Made by a program: the position numbers and the translations under genes | The notes under the pieces: generated by a model | Told to the model about the DNA's origin: nothing | What the model saw: only the letters and a program-made list of their open reading frames with translations | Database searches by the model: none | NCBI RefSeq assembly: GCF_020880695.1 | Contig: NZ_JAJIWO010000010.1 | Coordinates: 62,001-126,000 of the forward strand | DNA length: 64,000 bases | Direction: 5' to 3' | Source: Mucilaginibacter sp. UR6-11 | GTDB taxonomy: Bacteria; Bacteroidota; Bacteroidia; Sphingobacteriales; Sphingobacteriaceae | Shown here: positions 1 to 9,526 of the stretch, one piece after another | How the letters are laid out: the number at the start of each line of letters is the position of its first letter | How positions within the stretch are numbered: position 1 is the stretch's first letter

Positions 1-1
1 C

Positions 2-1267
2 GACGTGCCTAAAAGCATGGAAGGCTATTACCAGGAAACCGGCCGTGCCGGCCGTGATGGGGGCGAAGGAGTATGTGTGGCTTTTTACTCGCAGAAAGAT
101 ATTGATAAGCTTCAGAAATTTATGAAGGATAAGCCGGTGGCCGAACGCGAAATCGGTACCCAGATCCTGAAAGAAGTTATTGACTATGCCGAATCATCGG
201 TTTGCCGCCGTAAACAGTTATTACATTATTTTGGCGAGAATTTTAACGAAGCCGGCTGTAACAACATGTGCGATAACTGCTGTGCGCCGAAGACGCATTT
301 TGATGCCGAGGAGCAGTTGCATAAAGCACTTAGTATCATTAAGCAGATAGGCGAGAAGTTTGACGATCATCACATCATCAATATTTTAATGGGCGTTGAA
401 ACCCAGCAGATCCATAACTACGAACATCATTTACTGGAGCTTTTTGGCACCGGGAAAAACGACGGCGAAATTTTATGGAACTCATTGCTGCGCCAGGCCT
501 TGCTAAACAATTATCTGTCAAAAGATATCGACCAATATGGCTTGTTGCGTTTAACCAAACTGGGCCATTCGTTTTTAGATAATCCGCATAGTATCCGTTT
601 TATACTGAACCGGGTTATTGAGCCTGCCGATGATGATGACTCGGAAGACGGGCCGAAGCAAAATGGCGGCGCATTGGATACCGAGTTGCTGCAGATGCTG
701 AAAGACCTGCGCAAGAAGATAGCCAAGCAAAAAGGCTTACCTCCGTTTGTATTGTTCCAGGATCCGTCGTTAGAGGAGATGTGTACCCATTATCCGATAA
801 CGCAGGACGAGCTGAAACAGATTTCGGGCGTTGGCGCCGGCAAGGCCATGAAATTTGGCGCGCCATTTATTGATCTGATCAAAAAATATGTAGAGGATAA
901 TGATATCGACCGCCCTATTGATATGGTGATTAAAAGCGCCGCCAATAAATCGGCGCTTAAGGTGTTCATTATTCAGAATATCGACCGTCATTTAAATCTT
1001 GATGACATAGCAGCCTCAAAGGGGCTTACCTATGAAGAGGTTTTAAAAGAGGTAGAAACCATTGTAAACTCAGGCACCAAACTAAACCTTAACTATTATA
1101 TTGACGAGGTTATAGACGAGGATAAGCAGGAAGAAGTATTTGATTATTTCCGTACGGCTGAAATTGACTCGATAGATGACGCGCTGGCCGAACTGGGCAG
1201 CGATGATTATACCCGCGAAGAAGTACAGCTGATGCGGATAAAGTTTATGTCTGAATTAGGAAACTAA
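2..1267 (+). CDS. recQ: ATP-dependent DNA helicase RecQ, 3' part
   Basis: C-terminal 421 codons of a RecQ-family 3'-5' DNA helicase used in recombination and fork repair; the gene enters from the left edge, so start and helicase motifs I-V are missing. Helicase motif VI (QETGRAGRDG) opens the visible part. It is followed by the RecQ zinc-binding cysteines (CRRKQLLHYFGE, then a C-x(3)-C-x(2)-C-type cluster ending CDNC), a winged-helix RQC region, and an HRDC domain (LPPFVLFQD, ISGVGAGKAMKFG). A further C-terminal region of about 110 residues resembles the extra helix-turn-helix tail (HTH_40) common in Bacteroidota RecQ. A perfect palindromic terminator follows the stop. Family assignment is firm. 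Confidence 0.95.
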   Translation, partial: DVPKSMEGYYQETGRAGRDGGEGVCVAFYSQKDIDKLQKFMKDKPVAEREIGTQILKEVIDYAESSVCRRKQLLHYFGENFNEAGCNNMCDNCCAPKTHFDAEEQLHKALSIIKQIGEKFDDHHIINILMGVETQQIHNYEHHLLELFGTGKNDGEILWNSLLRQALLNNYLSKDIDQYGLLRLTKLGHSFLDNPHSIRFILNRVIEPADDDDSEDGPKQNGGALDTELLQMLKDLRKKIAKQKGLPPFVLFQDPSLEEMCTHYPITQDELKQISGVGAGKAMKFGAPFIDLIKKYVEDNDIDRPIDMVIKSAANKSALKVFIIQNIDRHLNLDDIAASKGLTYEEVLKEVETIVNSGTKLNLNYYIDEVIDEDKQEEVFDYFRTAEIDSIDDALAELGSDDYTREEVQLMRIKFMSELGN

Positions 1268-1268
1268 T

Positions 1269-1300
1269 AAAAAAGGGAGGATAATTATCCTCCCTTTTTT
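1269..1300. terminator. Bidirectional terminator between recQ and the OmpA-family gene
   Basis: Perfect palindrome with GGGAGG/CCTCCC stem flanked by A and T runs, lying two bases after the recQ stop and just beyond the 3' end of the convergent OmpA-family gene, so it can end transcription from both sides. Confidence 0.85.
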
Positions 1301-1319
1301 ATTGACCTTATTTCCGCTG

Positions 1320-3218
1320 TTATTTAGCGGTGATCTTAAATTCTGTCCTCCGGTTTTTTGCCCGGTCCTCATCGGTTATATTGGGCGCAATGGGCTGCGT
1401 TTTGCCATAGCCCTTATAAACCAGCCTGGCCGGATCAACTTTGCCGCTCAGCAAATAATTATACACTGATTTTGCCCGGTTCTCTGACAGCTTTTGATTT
1501 AATTCGTCATTACCCACATTATCCGTATGGCCGGATATTTCAATATGTACGGTAGGGTTTAAAGCTAAAAATTCAATAAGCTTCTGCAACTCGGCCCGCG
1601 ACTCGCGCTCAAGGTCATACTTATTGGTGTCAAAAAATATGTTCTTCAAGATTACTTTATTTCCTACTTCGATAGGTTCAAGCAGCACGGTAATGTTAAA
1701 CGGATTGCCCGAAGTATGCCCTACTAACGAAAAGTTCTCGGAGTAAAACAGGTAGCCCGGTTTGGATATATTCAAGCCGTAATTTTTGCCGGCTGCTATA
1801 GTCGCCAGGAAGTCTCCCCGGTCTGCCGAGCTGTAATCCTGATAAACAGCCCGGTTGTCATCCAGCGCCAGTATTTCAACGGCTGATTCCAGCGGCTGCC
1901 GGGTTTTGGCGTCACTTACAAAGCCTTTTACATAGGTAACCATGCGCGGGCGCAATTCCAGCGGCAATTCAAAAGTATAAATGTCAAATCCGCCATAGCC
2001 ATCCAGTTTGTTTGATGAAAAGAATGCGTAGCTGCCGTTAGCGGTAAGGCTCAGCCCGCTTTCATCGCCGTTGGTATTAATAGGGTAGCCCAGGTTTTTG
2101 GGTATCTGCCATTTACCGTCCTTGCTTAAACGGCTCACAAACAGGTCCTGGTTGCCCATGCCCGGCCATCCATTCGAGCAAAAATATAAGGTACTGTCGT
2201 CCGGGTGTATAAACGGCGACTGCTCGTTAAATGAAGTATTGATGTTTGGGCCAAGGTTTTCGGGCTCGCCCCAGCCTTTGGGGCCCAGGGTTGATTTCCA
2301 GATATCATAGCCGCCATACCCGCCTTTGCGGTTACTAACAAAGTAAAGCGTCCTGCCGTCGGCGCTTATAGAGGGCTGCGATTCCCAGCCGCCGGTATTA
2401 ACGGGCGGACTCAAATCAAAGGGCCTGCCCCAGTCGTCGCCTTTTTTTTGCGCAACATAAATATCGCAGCGGCCACGGCCGTCTGGGCGGTTACAGCCCG
2501 TAAAAAAAAGGAACTTCCCGTCCTGTGATACCGATTCAGAGCCTTCATTATAATTAGGCGTATTGATCTTATCGCTTAAGTAAACCGCTTTCTGCCATTC
2601 GTTATTTACTTTGGTGCTCTGGTAAAAATCTTCATTTAAAGCAATCTGCCGGGTATAAATAATGGTTTTATCATCAGCGGTTGATACCGGCGAATATTCA
2701 TCATTGGCCGTATTGATATTGGGCCCCATGTTAATGGGTTTAAAGGCGATAGGATGTTGCAAAGCCTCGGTAGCGAAGATGCAGTCTTTGATCAGTTTCT
2801 GCGCGTAAAACCTGTTCTGATCGGTTATGCCGACATAGGTTAAATATTTTTGCAAATGCTTAATCGCATCCTGGTAAAGCGCCTCTGATATTTCCATATC
2901 GCCGGCTTTAAGGTAAACCGCCCGGCTAAATTCGGGGTTGATGGCTATTACCTTTTTAAATTCTTCAACCGCGCCTTTATTGTTTTTTTGCAGGTGCATC
3001 ATATCACCCAGCTGGGCATGGGCCTCAACAAAATTGGGGTCGGCATTAATGGCTTTTTGCAGTTGCTGAATAGCCTCGGCGTACAAATGCTCGTCAATGC
3101 TCTGGTTAGCCAGCGCGAAGTTTTTTATAGCCTCAGTATTGGTGGTTGAATATTGCTGCTGCGCATAGGCAAAAACAGTTAGAAAAAGCAATAAAGCCAG
3201 AAGTATTACATTTCTCAT
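1320..3218 (-). CDS. OmpA-family protein with TPR and PD40 beta-propeller repeats
   Basis: Predicted secreted/outer-membrane-associated protein of 632 residues. Order of parts: signal peptide (residues 1-19, ending VFAYA), tetratricopeptide repeats (about 30-150), PD40/WD40-like propeller repeats (about 180-430, with repeated D-G-x-x-L/I-Y/F-F-x-S-N blades), a carboxypeptidase-regulatory-like fold (about 430-515), and a C-terminal OmpA peptidoglycan-binding domain (FDTNKYDL, ISGHTDNVG, NRRTEFKI). This architecture is widespread in Bacteroidota, where relatives are linked to envelope anchoring and gliding or type IX secretion (PorE-like). Whether this copy has such a role cannot be told from sequence. 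The upstream gene queE ends 38 bases away on the same strand. Confidence 0.9.
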   Translation of the reverse strand: MRNVILLALLLFLTVFAYAQQQYSTTNTEAIKNFALANQSIDEHLYAEAIQQLQKAINADPNFVEAHAQLGDMMHLQKNNKGAVEEFKKVIAINPEFSRAVYLKAGDMEISEALYQDAIKHLQKYLTYVGITDQNRFYAQKLIKDCIFATEALQHPIAFKPINMGPNINTANDEYSPVSTADDKTIIYTRQIALNEDFYQSTKVNNEWQKAVYLSDKINTPNYNEGSESVSQDGKFLFFTGCNRPDGRGRCDIYVAQKKGDDWGRPFDLSPPVNTGGWESQPSISADGRTLYFVSNRKGGYGGYDIWKSTLGPKGWGEPENLGPNINTSFNEQSPFIHPDDSTLYFCSNGWPGMGNQDLFVSRLSKDGKWQIPKNLGYPINTNGDESGLSLTANGSYAFFSSNKLDGYGGFDIYTFELPLELRPRMVTYVKGFVSDAKTRQPLESAVEILALDDNRAVYQDYSSADRGDFLATIAAGKNYGLNISKPGYLFYSENFSLVGHTSGNPFNITVLLEPIEVGNKVILKNIFFDTNKYDLERESRAELQKLIEFLALNPTVHIEISGHTDNVGNDELNQKLSENRAKSVYNYLLSGKVDPARLVYKGYGKTQPIAPNITDEDRAKNRRTEFKITAK

Positions 3219-3256
3219 CCTTAGGATACAATAGTTTATACTCTAAGTTACAACTA

Positions 3257-3880
3257 TTAAGGGATATTTAAATATTTGTGGGTCTGTAATGATATTTCCC
3301 ATTTAGGGTTATTCATTACATAATCGACAATAAGCGGCGTCATCTCTTTTGATTTTGACCACTCCGGCTGCAAATAAAGTTTGCAACCCTGCGGCACCAG
3401 TTCGGCATGCTGCTCGGCAAATAAGAAGTCGGATTTATTGAAAATAATAACCTTTAACTCATTTGCGTGCCGGGCAACCTCCAGCGTCGGCCCTTTAAAT
3501 TTTTTAGGTGATAAACAGATCCAGTCCCAGTGACCCGAAAGGGGGTAAGCGCCCGACGTTTCAATAAACGTTTTAATGCCCCTGCCCTGTAGTTGCGCGG
3601 TAAGGTAGTCCAGGTTGTAGATCAACGGCTCGCCGCCGGTTACCACAACCGCTTTGCCGGGATAACGCAGCGCGTTTTCAACTATCGTGTCGGCAGCGGT
3701 TAGCGGGTGGAGTTCGGCATCCCAGCTTTCTTTAACATCGCACCAGTGGCAGCCCACATCACAGCCGCCAAGGCGAATAAAATACGCGGCCTTGCCGGTA
3801 TGATACCCTTCGCCCTGTATCGTATAAAACTCTTCCATTAAAGGAAGCAATGTGCCGTCGTCCGGAACCTGGTGTGCCAT
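3257..3880 (-). CDS. queE: 7-carboxy-7-deazaguanine synthase QueE (radical SAM)
   Basis: Radical SAM enzyme of the queuosine/7-deazaguanine pathway, converting 6-carboxy-tetrahydropterin to 7-carboxy-7-deazaguanine. The N-terminus has the QueE signature FYTIQGEGYHTG and the iron-sulfur motif CDVGCHWCDVKESW (C-x(3)-C-x(2)-C), followed by VVVTGGEPL for SAM binding. Length, about 207 residues, fits the family. I chose ATG at 3880 (MAHQVPDDG): the longer frame needs a TTG at 3892 that lies inside a consensus -7 promoter element (3890-3897), so the longer start would not be transcribed from that promoter. No other queuosine gene is visible nearby. Confidence 0.92.
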   Translation of the reverse strand: MAHQVPDDGTLLPLMEEFYTIQGEGYHTGKAAYFIRLGGCDVGCHWCDVKESWDAELHPLTAADTIVENALRYPGKAVVVTGGEPLIYNLDYLTAQLQGRGIKTFIETSGAYPLSGHWDWICLSPKKFKGPTLEVARHANELKVIIFNKSDFLFAEQHAELVPQGCKLYLQPEWSKSKEMTPLIVDYVMNNPKWEISLQTHKYLNIP

Positions 3881-3889
3881 AATAGGGCG

Positions 3890-3897
3890 CAAAGGTA
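3890..3897 (-). promoter_or_regulatory. Bacteroidota -7 element upstream of queE
   Basis: Minus-strand TACCTTTG matches the Bacteroidota TAnnTTTG -7 consensus and ends ten bases before the chosen queE ATG. No convincing -33 TTG was identified, since the upstream DNA is a repeat. Confidence 0.45.
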
Positions 3898-3905
3898 AGG
3901 TTTTA

Positions 3906-3987
3906 AGAGGAAAGGTAAAAGGTTAAAGGGGAAAGGTGAGATTGGGGTGATGCTTAATGGTAAAAAACCTTTTACCTTTTACCTTTC
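3906..3987. repeat. Imperfect inverted repeat of GGTAAAAGG type
   Basis: Arms AAAGGTAAAAGGTTAAAGG (from 3911) and CCTTTTACCTTTTACCTTTC (3968-3987) face each other across about 35 bases between divergent genes. A similar element lies at 31127-31204, so this looks like a dispersed intergenic repeat class and not a gene-specific terminator. Confidence 0.6.
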
Positions 3988-4012
3988 AGCTCAATTACCT
4001 ACATTTGATTTA

Positions 4013-4777
4013 ATGAAGAAACTTTACATGCTATTCATTTTGGTTATTATGCTCAGCTTCACCTCGTGTGTGGATATAGAGGAGCATTATGACTTTAAGC
4101 TGGATGGCTCATGTAACGTTGTCTACGGGTTTGATATGGGCCGGGCAATATCGGTGTTTAAAAATTTGCTGACAGACTCGGCAAAATCAACGCCCCAGTT
4201 TAACCTGGTAAAAGATACTACCATGAGCTTTCTGGCAGCCATGCCCGACAGCCTGGAGAAAAAGCTGACCAAAGACGAGCTGGCCATGGCACATAACAGC
4301 AATTTGTCGATAAAGATGGATCTTCAAAAAAACGTTATGAAGATGAGCATTACCCACTCGGCTAAGGATGCTGCTGATCTGCAATACTATCTGCAGCACC
4401 TTTCAAAAATACCGATGGATGGTAAATTAGGATCGGTGACAAAAAACAACCAGCAGGCGCGCGGGTTTGATGCCCAGCAACTGGTTGCCGGGCAGGACTA
4501 TTACCAATATGAGGTTACGCCCCATAAATTTTACCGTATAGTTGATAAGACGAAGTTTAACGCGTTTTTAAAGAAAACACAAAGTACCCTGGTTATGGCA
4601 AAGGCTATGCTGATAGATATGCCCTACAAAGTGATCCTTAATTTTGCCAAACCGGTAAAGAAGGTCAATAACCCCAAAGCTATCGTGTCTGCCGACCGCA
4701 GGAGGGTTACGCTCATCACCACCATGGATGATGCGATTAAGGACCCGTCTGTCATGAATTTGAAGATCGATTTTTAG
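4013..4777 (+). CDS. Predicted lipoprotein of unknown function
   Basis: A 254-residue protein of unrecognised family. Start chosen at ATG 4013 because it gives a textbook lipoprotein signal: basic MKKLYML, hydrophobic core, then lipobox LSFTSC with the lipidated Cys near residue 17. The longer frame begins inside the upstream inverted repeat. The mature part is polar and probably periplasm- or surface-facing, with no catalytic motif that I recognise. The Rieske gene begins six bases after the stop, so the two are almost certainly cotranscribed. Confidence 0.8.
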   Translation: MKKLYMLFILVIMLSFTSCVDIEEHYDFKLDGSCNVVYGFDMGRAISVFKNLLTDSAKSTPQFNLVKDTTMSFLAAMPDSLEKKLTKDELAMAHNSNLSIKMDLQKNVMKMSITHSAKDAADLQYYLQHLSKIPMDGKLGSVTKNNQQARGFDAQQLVAGQDYYQYEVTPHKFYRIVDKTKFNAFLKKTQSTLVMAKAMLIDMPYKVILNFAKPVKKVNNPKAIVSADRRRVTLITTMDDAIKDPSVMNLKIDF

Positions 4778-4783
4778 TACATT

Positions 4784-5122
4784 ATGGATTGGTACAAAGC
4801 GCCTGATATCCGTTATACTACCCAGCCATTTATAAAAAAAGTAAAAATTAAAGGAAGGGGTATCTGCCTGATAGGTTATGAGGGAGAAGTATATGCGCTC
4901 TCATCAACCTGCCCGCATGCCGGCGGCGAACTGAGCGGCGGCTGGTGCAAAAACGGAAAAATCATCTGTCCCATTCATCGTTACGCCTATGATATCCATA
5001 CCGGTAAGGGCGACCCCGGGCAGAATGACTATGTGGATACTTATCCCGTTGAAATACGCGAAGATGGCATTTACATAGGGATAACCTCTTTTTTTGAGAA
5101 GCTGAAGCAGGCGTTTAAATAA
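4784..5122 (+). CDS. Rieske [2Fe-2S] ferredoxin-like protein
   Basis: Small 112-residue Rieske-fold protein. The two cluster-binding loops are present: CPHAGG (C-x-H, residues about 43-48) and CPIHRYAYD (C-x(2)-H, residues about 63-71), in a stand-alone domain without transmembrane helix or oxygenase partner. Such proteins act as soluble electron carriers for oxygenases or nitrite-reductase-like systems (NirD/BphF type). The partner here is unknown. It directly follows the lipoprotein gene, but that neighbour suggests no pathway. The gene is convergent with the FkbM methyltransferase gene. Confidence 0.9.
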   Translation: MDWYKAPDIRYTTQPFIKKVKIKGRGICLIGYEGEVYALSSTCPHAGGELSGGWCKNGKIICPIHRYAYDIHTGKGDPGQNDYVDTYPVEIREDGIYIGITSFFEKLKQAFK

Positions 5123-5173
5123 ACCTGACGCAATCACCAATGATTTTAAAAAGGACTCCTTTATAAATTATAC

Positions 5174-6049
5174 TTACAGTGATAAAATATGTTTGCTGTT
5201 TATTTTTGGAGATATTGTTTTATGAATCGCCAGGAGATTTTGGGCCGTAAATATTTCGTTTACCGGGTTATAGTCGCCCAGAAGTACAATATTATTTTTA
5301 TTTAGCCTGTAGAAATTAAAGTCAGGCAGGATTTTATAAAAATCCCGCAAAAAAAATCTTGAATAAGCATTGTGGGTATTAAATTCAAACTGGATAATTT
5401 TAATATGATTTTGGGATATTGTTTTCCTGGCGCCTTCCAGTACCGGAAATTCATGACCCTCGACATCTATTTTTAAAAAATCTATATTAATGATGCGGTT
5501 TTTCTCACAAAAATTATCCAGCGTATCTATTTCAAAAGGAATAATTACGGTGTCGCCCTCAATTTGATGTATTTCATCAAACGCATCTTTATAAATCGAA
5601 GCTATTTCGGAGTTATCGCCGTTAACGGTATTATATAGCTCTCCGCTGCCGGTAGTGCTGCCAAATCCAATATTAAATAATTTGATATCTGTATTGTTGG
5701 TATTCCTTACTAAGGCATCAAAGGTTTGCTTAACAGGCTCAAACGAATAAATGACGGCATCTTGAAAGTATTTTTTTAATGATAAAGCATAATTGCCAAC
5801 ATTTGCACCGACATCAAAAAATGTATTATTATCTTTTTTATCCAGTAACTCCGGCAATATTTCTTCAAGAAAAAAATGTTCGCCATTCACCTCAGAGATA
5901 AAGCCGTTCACAGCACCTATCTGCACAAGACCGTGGATGTGTAAATTGACCTTGATTGCTTTCGCGCTATAAATCAATATTTTTTCCAGGTTTTTCCTGC
6001 CGATGATTTTAGCTGTAACATAAATAAAACCTGATAATATTCTTTTCAT
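5174..6049 (-). CDS. FkbM family methyltransferase
   Basis: SAM-dependent methyltransferase of the FkbM type, which usually O-methylates sugars or polyketide hydroxyls. The SAM-binding motif FFDVGANVGNYALSL lies at about residues 77-91, followed by YSFEPV and the family's IDFLKIDVEGHE segment. Length, 291 residues, is normal. Base composition is more AT-rich than the flanking folD and lepA genes, and no glycan cluster surrounds it, so it may be an acquired singleton. The substrate cannot be inferred. Confidence 0.88.
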   Translation of the reverse strand: MKRILSGFIYVTAKIIGRKNLEKILIYSAKAIKVNLHIHGLVQIGAVNGFISEVNGEHFFLEEILPELLDKKDNNTFFDVGANVGNYALSLKKYFQDAVIYSFEPVKQTFDALVRNTNNTDIKLFNIGFGSTTGSGELYNTVNGDNSEIASIYKDAFDEIHQIEGDTVIIPFEIDTLDNFCEKNRIINIDFLKIDVEGHEFPVLEGARKTISQNHIKIIQFEFNTHNAYSRFFLRDFYKILPDFNFYRLNKNNIVLLGDYNPVNEIFTAQNLLAIHKTISPKINSKHILSL

Positions 6050-6073
6050 AATGCAAAGAATTGACTGGCAATG

Positions 6074-6955
6074 TTATATATATACCTCTTTCTTAGCCGA
6101 AGCTAACGTATTTTTTAATAATCCAATAATGGTCATTAAACCAACACCGCCCGGTACGGGAGTTATATAAGATGATTTTGGCGCCACGCCTTCAAAATCA
6201 ACATCGCCATAAAGCTTGAAGCCAGATTTCGTTAGGGTTGATGTTTCGCGGTTCATACCTACGTCAATTACCACTACGCCATCTTTTACCATGTCGGCCG
6301 TAATAAAATTCTTTTTGCCGATGGCAACGATCAGGATGTCGGCATCCAGCGTAAACTTTTTGATATCTGGCGTGCGGCTATGGCAAATGGTTACGGTACA
6401 GTTGCCCGGAGTGGTGTTACGCGCCATCAAAATGCTCATGGGCGAACCAACAATATTGCTGCGGCCAACAACCACGCAATGCTTGCCAACGGTATCAATA
6501 CCGTATTCTTTCAGCATCAAAGTAATACCATAAGGTGTAGCCGGGATAAATGATGGTAAATTACGCTGCATCCGGCCCAGGTTAACGGGGTGGAAACCGT
6601 CGACATCCTTGCGGTAATCAATCCGCTCGGTTACTTTCTCCGGGTCGATATGTTTGGGCAGGGGGAGTTGTACGATGATGCCGTCGATATCCGCATCGGC
6701 ATTCAGCTCTTCTACTTTCTTCAGCAGTTCTTCTTCGGTAACGGTATCCTCATAACGCACCAGGCTCGATTTAAAGCCCACGTTCTCGCAGTTTTTGATC
6801 TTGCTGGCAACATAGGTTTCGCTGCCGCCGTCATGGCCAACTAATACGGCTACCAAATGCGGCTTGCGCCCGGTCTCCGCTAAAATTTGAGCTGCCTCGG
6901 CAGCTATTTCAACCTTTAATTTTTCTGATACGTATTTTCCGTCTAAAAGCTGCAT
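6074..6955 (-). CDS. folD: Methylenetetrahydrofolate dehydrogenase / cyclohydrolase FolD
   Basis: Bifunctional cytosolic enzyme of one-carbon metabolism interconverting 5,10-methylene-, methenyl- and 10-formyl-tetrahydrofolate using NAD(P). Typical features: [13 protein letters not shown] with the catalytic lysine, the [13 protein letters not shown] signature, KDVDGFHP, the dinucleotide-binding [12 protein letters not shown], and the C-terminal [12 protein letters not shown]. Length, 293 residues, matches the family. It lies between the FkbM gene and lepA on the same strand. The folD-lepA gap is filled by a perfect inverted repeat, so an operon with lepA is uncertain. Confidence 0.97.
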   Translation of the reverse strand: MQLLDGKYVSEKLKVEIAAEAAQILAETGRKPHLVAVLVGHDGGSETYVASKIKNCENVGFKSSLVRYEDTVTEEELLKKVEELNADADIDGIIVQLPLPKHIDPEKVTERIDYRKDVDGFHPVNLGRMQRNLPSFIPATPYGITLMLKEYGIDTVGKHCVVVGRSNIVGSPMSILMARNTTPGNCTVTICHSRTPDIKKFTLDADILIVAIGKKNFITADMVKDGVVVIDVGMNRETSTLTKSGFKLYGDVDFEGVAPKSSYITPVPGGVGLMTIIGLLKNTLASAKKEVYI

Positions 6956-6968
6956 AATACTAATAAAG

Positions 6969-7103
6969 CGTCATTGCGAGGAACGAAGCAATCTCTAATG
7001 AGATAGGTATCGTACCTGGCTATTTAAATAAGGCTTTCGCCATGAATGTAATTTTCCCAATTGATTAGCATGTGTAGAGATTGCTTCGTTCCTCGCAATG
7101 ACG
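6969..7103. repeat. Long perfect inverted repeat (REP/MITE-like)
   Basis: Two 28-base arms, 6969-6996 and 7076-7103, are perfect reverse complements (core TCATTGCGAGGAACGAAGCA) separated by 79 bases. The same 28-base arm occurs once more at 39703-39730. There is no coding sequence inside. This resembles non-autonomous palindromic repeats scattered in Sphingobacteriaceae genomes; mobilisation is an inference. Confidence 0.85.
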
Positions 7104-7126
7104 GCGGCGAAACAATCCTCAGGGGC

Positions 7127-8914
7127 CTAATCCAGTTTCAACACCGCCATAAACGCACTCTGCGGGATCTCCACATTACCAACCTGGCGCATGCGTTTCT
7201 TGCCTTTTTTCTGTTTCTCTAACAGTTTACGCTTACGCGATATATCACCACCATAACATTTGGCGGTAACGTCTTTACGCAGGGCCTTAACTGTTTCGCG
7301 CGCAATGATCTTGGCGCCGATAGATGCCTGGATAATGATCTCGAATTGTTGGCGCGGTAAAAGTTCTTTCAGCTTCTCGCAGATCTTTTTACCAAAATCG
7401 TATGAGTTACCACGGAAGATCAATGATGATAAGGCATCAACCGGCTCGGCGTTTAATTTGATATCCAAACGTACCAGGTCGCTGGTGCGGTAACCTATCT
7501 GGTGATAATCAAACGACGCGTAGCCTTTTGATATCGTTTTTAGCTTATCATAAAAATCAAATACGATCTCGCCCATTGGCATTTCGAAGACAAGCTCCAC
7601 CCGGTCAGAGGTCAGGTACGACTGGTTCTTAATGAACCCGCGTTTCTGGATACAAAGCGACATTACCGGCCCTACAAATTCAGACTTGGTGATGATGGTA
7701 GCTTTGATATACGGTTCCTCAACCCGGTCAATTTTACTTGGATCGGGCAGGTCGGACGGATTGTTTACTACAATCTCTTCGCCTTTGGTAGAATAGGCCA
7801 GGTATGATACGTTGGGAACGGTTGTAATAACCGTCATATCAAACTCGCGCTCTAAACGTTCCTGGATGATCTCCATGTGCAGCATGCCCAGGAAACCGCA
7901 ACGGAAACCAAAGCCTAAAGCGGCAGACGATTCCGGCTCGAAAACCAGTGAGGCATCGTTTAGCTGCAATTTAGCCATCGACTCGCGCAGCTCTTCGTAA
8001 TCCTCGGTATCTACCGGGTAGATGCCCGCAAATACCATCGGCTTAACCTCTTCAAAACCCTGTATGCCGCTTTCGCAGGGGCGGTTAATGGTAGTTATGG
8101 TATCGCCAACTTTAACCTCGCGCGATTCCTTGATGCCTGATATAATATAACCTACGTCGCCGGTTTTAATGACGTCTTTGGGTAGTTGTTTTAGTTTAAG
8201 CGTGCCAACTTCCTCGGCGATGTATTGCTTTTCGGTAGCGAAGAATTTTACCCGGTCGCCTTTACGGATCTCGCCGTTAACCACCTTGAAATAAGCTACA
8301 ATACCGCGGAACGAGTTGTAAACCGAATCAAAGATCAAGGCCTGTAAAGGCGCTTCAGGATCGCCGACAGGGGCAGGGACACGCTCGACAATGGCGCGTA
8401 AAATATCATGCACGCCTAAACCGGTTTTGCCGGATGCGGCTAAAATTTCTTCGCGTTTGCAGCCTATCAGCTCAACGATCTGATCCTTAACCTCCTCGGG
8501 CATAGCGCCGGGCAGGTCCATTTTATTGAGTACCGGGATGATCTCCAGGTCGTTCTCTAAAGCTAAATAAAGGTTGGATATGGTTTGCGCCTGGATGCCC
8601 TGCGCCGCATCAACGATCAGCAATGCTCCCTCGCAGGCAGCAATAGAGCGGGATACTTCGTACGAGAAATCCACGTGGCCGGGGGTATCAATCAGGTTCA
8701 GAACATATTTCTGCCCGTCAAGCTCATAGTCCATTTGTATGGCATGGCTCTTTATGGTGATCCCGCGCTCGCGCTCCAGGTCCATGTCATCCAGCAATTG
8801 TGCCTGGCTTTCGCGCTGGGTAATGGTGCCGGTATATTCTAATAACCTGTCGGCAAGGGTACTTTTACCGTGGTCAATATGGGCTATTATACAAAAATTA
8901 CGTATGTGCTTCAT
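7127..8914 (-). CDS. lepA: Elongation factor 4 (LepA), ribosome back-translocase GTPase
   Basis: Translational GTPase that binds stalled ribosomes and helps initiation or back-translocation. G-domain motifs: [16 protein letters not shown] (G1), RGITIKSH (G2), DTPGHVDF (G3), NKMDLP (G4). The LepA-specific C-terminal domain ends [20 protein letters not shown]. Length, 595 residues, is typical. The start at 8914 ([18 protein letters not shown]) is standard. A TAnnTTTG promoter element ends seven bases upstream, implying a very short 5' leader. Confidence 0.98.
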   Translation of the reverse strand: MKHIRNFCIIAHIDHGKSTLADRLLEYTGTITQRESQAQLLDDMDLERERGITIKSHAIQMDYELDGQKYVLNLIDTPGHVDFSYEVSRSIAACEGALLIVDAAQGIQAQTISNLYLALENDLEIIPVLNKMDLPGAMPEEVKDQIVELIGCKREEILAASGKTGLGVHDILRAIVERVPAPVGDPEAPLQALIFDSVYNSFRGIVAYFKVVNGEIRKGDRVKFFATEKQYIAEEVGTLKLKQLPKDVIKTGDVGYIISGIKESREVKVGDTITTINRPCESGIQGFEEVKPMVFAGIYPVDTEDYEELRESMAKLQLNDASLVFEPESSAALGFGFRCGFLGMLHMEIIQERLEREFDMTVITTVPNVSYLAYSTKGEEIVVNNPSDLPDPSKIDRVEEPYIKATIITKSEFVGPVMSLCIQKRGFIKNQSYLTSDRVELVFEMPMGEIVFDFYDKLKTISKGYASFDYHQIGYRTSDLVRLDIKLNAEPVDALSSLIFRGNSYDFGKKICEKLKELLPRQQFEIIIQASIGAKIIARETVKALRKDVTAKCYGGDISRKRKLLEKQKKGKKRMRQVGNVEIPQSAFMAVLKLD

Positions 8915-8921
8915 TCAGCCG

Positions 8922-8929
8922 CAAAAATA
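8922..8929 (-). promoter_or_regulatory. Candidate -7 element for lepA
   Basis: Minus-strand TATTTTTG fits TAnnTTTG and lies directly upstream of the lepA ATG. No clear -33 TTG was found at the usual distance, so this rests on the -7 match alone. Confidence 0.35.
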
Positions 8930-8997
8930 GGTTTTTTGGGTGATAAATTAGTATGGTTTAATGGATTTAGCTATCTTGTTTGCATCAAAGACAAACC

Positions 8998-9516
8998 ATG
9001 AAGAAATTGTTGTTTATTGCCGCGCTGCTCATTCCGATTTTGACCAAAGCGCAAGGCCTTTTCGGTGGTACCTCGGTTACCGAGTATAAAGCATCAAACG
9101 GCGTAACTTATCATGTAGGGGATACTGTAAGATTGGGGCGGGGCACTAAATCCGACGGTACATTCATGTATTTTGAAGATCATGGGTTAATACCTAACCC
9201 GCGCAGTACGCGTAACCTGCCTAAAGATTTTGCCAACGTGGGGGCCACGGTAAAAAGCATCCGCAAAATGAAGATAAATGGTGTGGATAAATATATGTTC
9301 AGTGTTAACCCGGGCGGACCGATGCGCTATACTGTTTTTATTGATGATGCCATTGAAGCTTGCGAAGTTAAACCCTGCAAAGCTGCCAATGACGCCAAAC
9401 CCGCAGCTACAGGCTCCGTTGCCGATGAGATCAGGAAGTTAAAGTCGCTGCTGGACTCGGGAGCAATCACCAAAGAGGAGTATGACGCGCAAAAAAAGAA
9501 GGTATTGAACCAGTAA
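8998..9516 (+). CDS. Secreted protein with C-terminal SHOCT domain
   Basis: A 172-residue exported protein. Start chosen at ATG 8998 (MKKLLFIAALLIPILTKAQG), which gives a clean signal peptide ending near TKAQ; upstream codons lack a signal. The central part (about 20-130) is unrecognised. The last 30 residues form a SHOCT-type short helical domain (ADEIRKLKSLLDSGAITKEE followed by YDAQKKKVLNQ), a module thought to mediate oligomerisation or interaction. Function is unknown. It is divergent from lepA and followed by a repeat element and a strong terminator. Confidence 0.8.
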   Translation: MKKLLFIAALLIPILTKAQGLFGGTSVTEYKASNGVTYHVGDTVRLGRGTKSDGTFMYFEDHGLIPNPRSTRNLPKDFANVGATVKSIRKMKINGVDKYMFSVNPGGPMRYTVFIDDAIEACEVKPCKAANDAKPAATGSVADEIRKLKSLLDSGAITKEEYDAQKKKVLNQ

Positions 9517-9526
9517 TAATTTGCCC

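Noticed and set aside
3881-3892. Four-residue longer QueE start at TTG 3892
   Set aside because: It lies inside the -7 promoter element; ATG at 3880 gives the usual N-terminus.
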